Source: an uncultured Bacteriovorax sp. (GTDB taxonomy: Bacteria > Bdellovibrionota > Bacteriovoracia > Bacteriovoracales > Bacteriovoracaceae). Taken from it: a DNA stretch of 5,809 nt. The notes below the pieces were generated by a model, which saw only the letters and a list, made by a program, of their open reading frames with translations, ran no database searches and was not told the origin of the DNA. Below are positions 4,964 through 5,809 of the stretch, in pieces (positions within the stretch are counted from its first letter, which is position 1; each line of letters opens with the position of its first letter). A program made the translations under genes and the position numbers. The stretch lies in assembly GCA_946480715.1 (NCBI GenBank), contig CAMLKK010000096.1, forward strand, positions 1 through 5,809. Reading direction: 5' to 3'.

Positions 4964-4992
4964 TTGATTTTTATCGATTTCTCTTCTAGAGT
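4964..4992 (+). promoter_or_regulatory. Speculative promoter for the DUF4105 gene
   Basis: TTGATT (4964-4969) and TAGAGT (4987-4992) are 17 bases apart, each matching four of six consensus positions. A start near 4999 would give a nearly leaderless mRNA beginning at the ATG and would leave out the left arm of the terminator hairpin. The score is weak; it is listed because the gene otherwise lacks an accessible translation start. Confidence 0.25.
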
Positions 4993-5027
4993 CGCTATGA
5001 ATGAAAATTCTAGCGACTCTTTTTTTT
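4988..5027 (+). terminator. Rho-independent terminator overlapping the next gene's start codon
   Basis: AGAGTCGCTA (4988-4997) pairs perfectly with TAGCGACTCT (5011-5020). Past a bulged T4998, the stem can extend with GAA (4999-5001) and TTC (5008-5010) around TGAAAA. TTTTTTT follows at 5021-5027. It lies 30 bases after the stop of the second DUF3015 gene. The ATG of the DUF4105 gene (5001-5003) is at the stem-loop tip, and the right arm plus U-tract encode its signal peptide. Confidence 0.88.
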
Positions 5028-5809
5028 ACACTTGTTTTTAATCCTGCATACTCGGCAGATTCAATTCTTTTATCCGCTCAAAAAAAAGAACTAAGCACTT
5101 CACGTCAGTGGAAGAAACTTCTTCACATTGAACGCAATTGGATTGGAATTAAAGGCAGTCAGATTACTGATGCTAGATTTTTTCTTTCTGGGGACAGTAA
5201 TAATCCGGAAGCAGAGTTAGAAGCTACGCTCTTTGCTTTTCAAAAACCAGCAGAAGAATTTGCTCGTACAATTAAAAATACAAAAAAAGAAGATATTGTT
5301 GATCATAGCGAACATCCCATCTGTCGCTTTCCGGCGAGACTTACTTTTTTACAAAGAAATTTAAGCGAGCATAAGAGCTTTTGGGATTCACTCCCTAAAG
5401 TTAATTGCTCATTTTTAAATATTTATTTGAATGCCGTTGATGCCAAGTCGGTGAGTTTTGTTTTTTCTTCTTATTATAGCGACAGTCCAGGCTCCGCTTT
5501 CGGACACACATTTTTTAGAATCAACCGTAAATCAAATGATAGCCATCAGGAGTTATTAGATTTTGGTGTAGGATACGCAGCTCAAGTCAGTGTGAATAAC
5601 CCAGTGTTATATGCCGTCCTTGGATTGGTGGGCGGATTTCGCGGTATATGGACCAATCTTCCCTACTACTACAAGGTAAGAGAATACAATGATCATGAAG
5701 CGCGCGACTTGTGGTCCTATGATCTCAATTTAAGGCCAGAAGAAGTTGAAATGCTTTCATATCATTTATGGGAAGTAGGCTCGACTTCATATACATATTA
5801 TTTTTTCAC
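5001..5809 (+). CDS. DUF4105 (Lnb N-terminal periplasmic domain) protein, 5' part, cut by the window end
   Basis: The frame is open for 269 codons to the last base. A TGA lies directly before the ATG (4998-5000) and no other in-frame Met precedes residue 251, so the start is firm. The signal peptide is MKILATLFFTLVFNPAYSA. Family landmarks I recognise are CRFPAR (108-113), DSPGSAFGHTFFR (161-173) with its conserved Gly-His, a GVGYAA/NPVLYAVLGLVGGFRG stretch (~189-215), PYYYKVREYNDHEARDLW (221-238) and HLW...YYFF at the end. From memory, relatives continue with a Cys-containing motif right after this point, so a likely active-site residue may lie just outside. The domain is, as I recall, named after a bacterial lipoprotein N-acyltransferase (Lnb); whether this protein has that activity is unknown. 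It follows the DUF3015 pair, suggesting a shared envelope role. Translation initiation is unusual: only a weak AGAG (4988-4991) precedes the start, and both lie in a terminator hairpin. Confidence 0.88.
   Translation, partial: MKILATLFFTLVFNPAYSADSILLSAQKKELSTSRQWKKLLHIERNWIGIKGSQITDARFFLSGDSNNPEAELEATLFAFQKPAEEFARTIKNTKKEDIVDHSEHPICRFPARLTFLQRNLSEHKSFWDSLPKVNCSFLNIYLNAVDAKSVSFVFSSYYSDSPGSAFGHTFFRINRKSNDSHQELLDFGVGYAAQVSVNNPVLYAVLGLVGGFRGIWTNLPYYYKVREYNDHEARDLWSYDLNLRPEEVEMLSYHLWEVGSTSYTYYFF

Overview
The window reads as a low-GC, Gram-negative chromosome segment made almost entirely of genes for small exported proteins. Two adjacent proteins look like DUF3015 and are followed by a DUF4105 protein. 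Strong AGGAG-type ribosome binding sites and AT-rich intergenic DNA with hairpin terminators fit a predatory or free-living member of the Bdellovibrionota (Bacteriovorax/Halobacteriovorax type). That assignment is an inference from gene content and style; the window has no rRNA, tRNA or housekeeping gene to fix it.

Layout. Bases 1-137 are intergenic or hold the edge of an unidentified neighbour. Bases 138-773 (+) encode a 211-residue secreted protein of unknown function, closed by a textbook terminator. Bases 774-1027 are a regulatory region leading to paralog A (1028-1987, +), a two-domain secreted protein of unknown family. Bases 1988-2304 contain no intact gene, but the minus strand carries what looks like a decayed coding sequence (2000-2272). 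A small cysteine-containing secreted protein lies on the minus strand (2305-2574). Divergent from it is paralog B (2783-3736, +), a close relative of paralog A, ending in a strong terminator. Then come two DUF3015-like genes in an operon (3901-4356 and 4370-4957, 13 bases apart). Last is the 5' part of a DUF4105 gene (5001 to the window end), whose start codon lies inside the terminator hairpin of the DUF3015 operon.

How the parts relate. Paralogs A and B share four cysteines at identical spacing and long invariant stretches. They also share an upstream architecture: an inverted repeat with GCCAA/TTGGC arms, exactly 17 bases, TTGAC, then a 22-base block identical at 21 positions. This points to common control of two diverging copies. 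A separate 31-base near-identical direct repeat (2598-2628 and 3827-3857) flanks paralog B. It contains a dyad TGNAAC-N7-GTTNCA, and lies just upstream of both the minus-strand small gene and the DUF3015 operon. The best candidates for something undescribed are the A/B family with its conserved control region, the 31-base element, and the start-codon-in-terminator arrangement before the DUF4105 gene.
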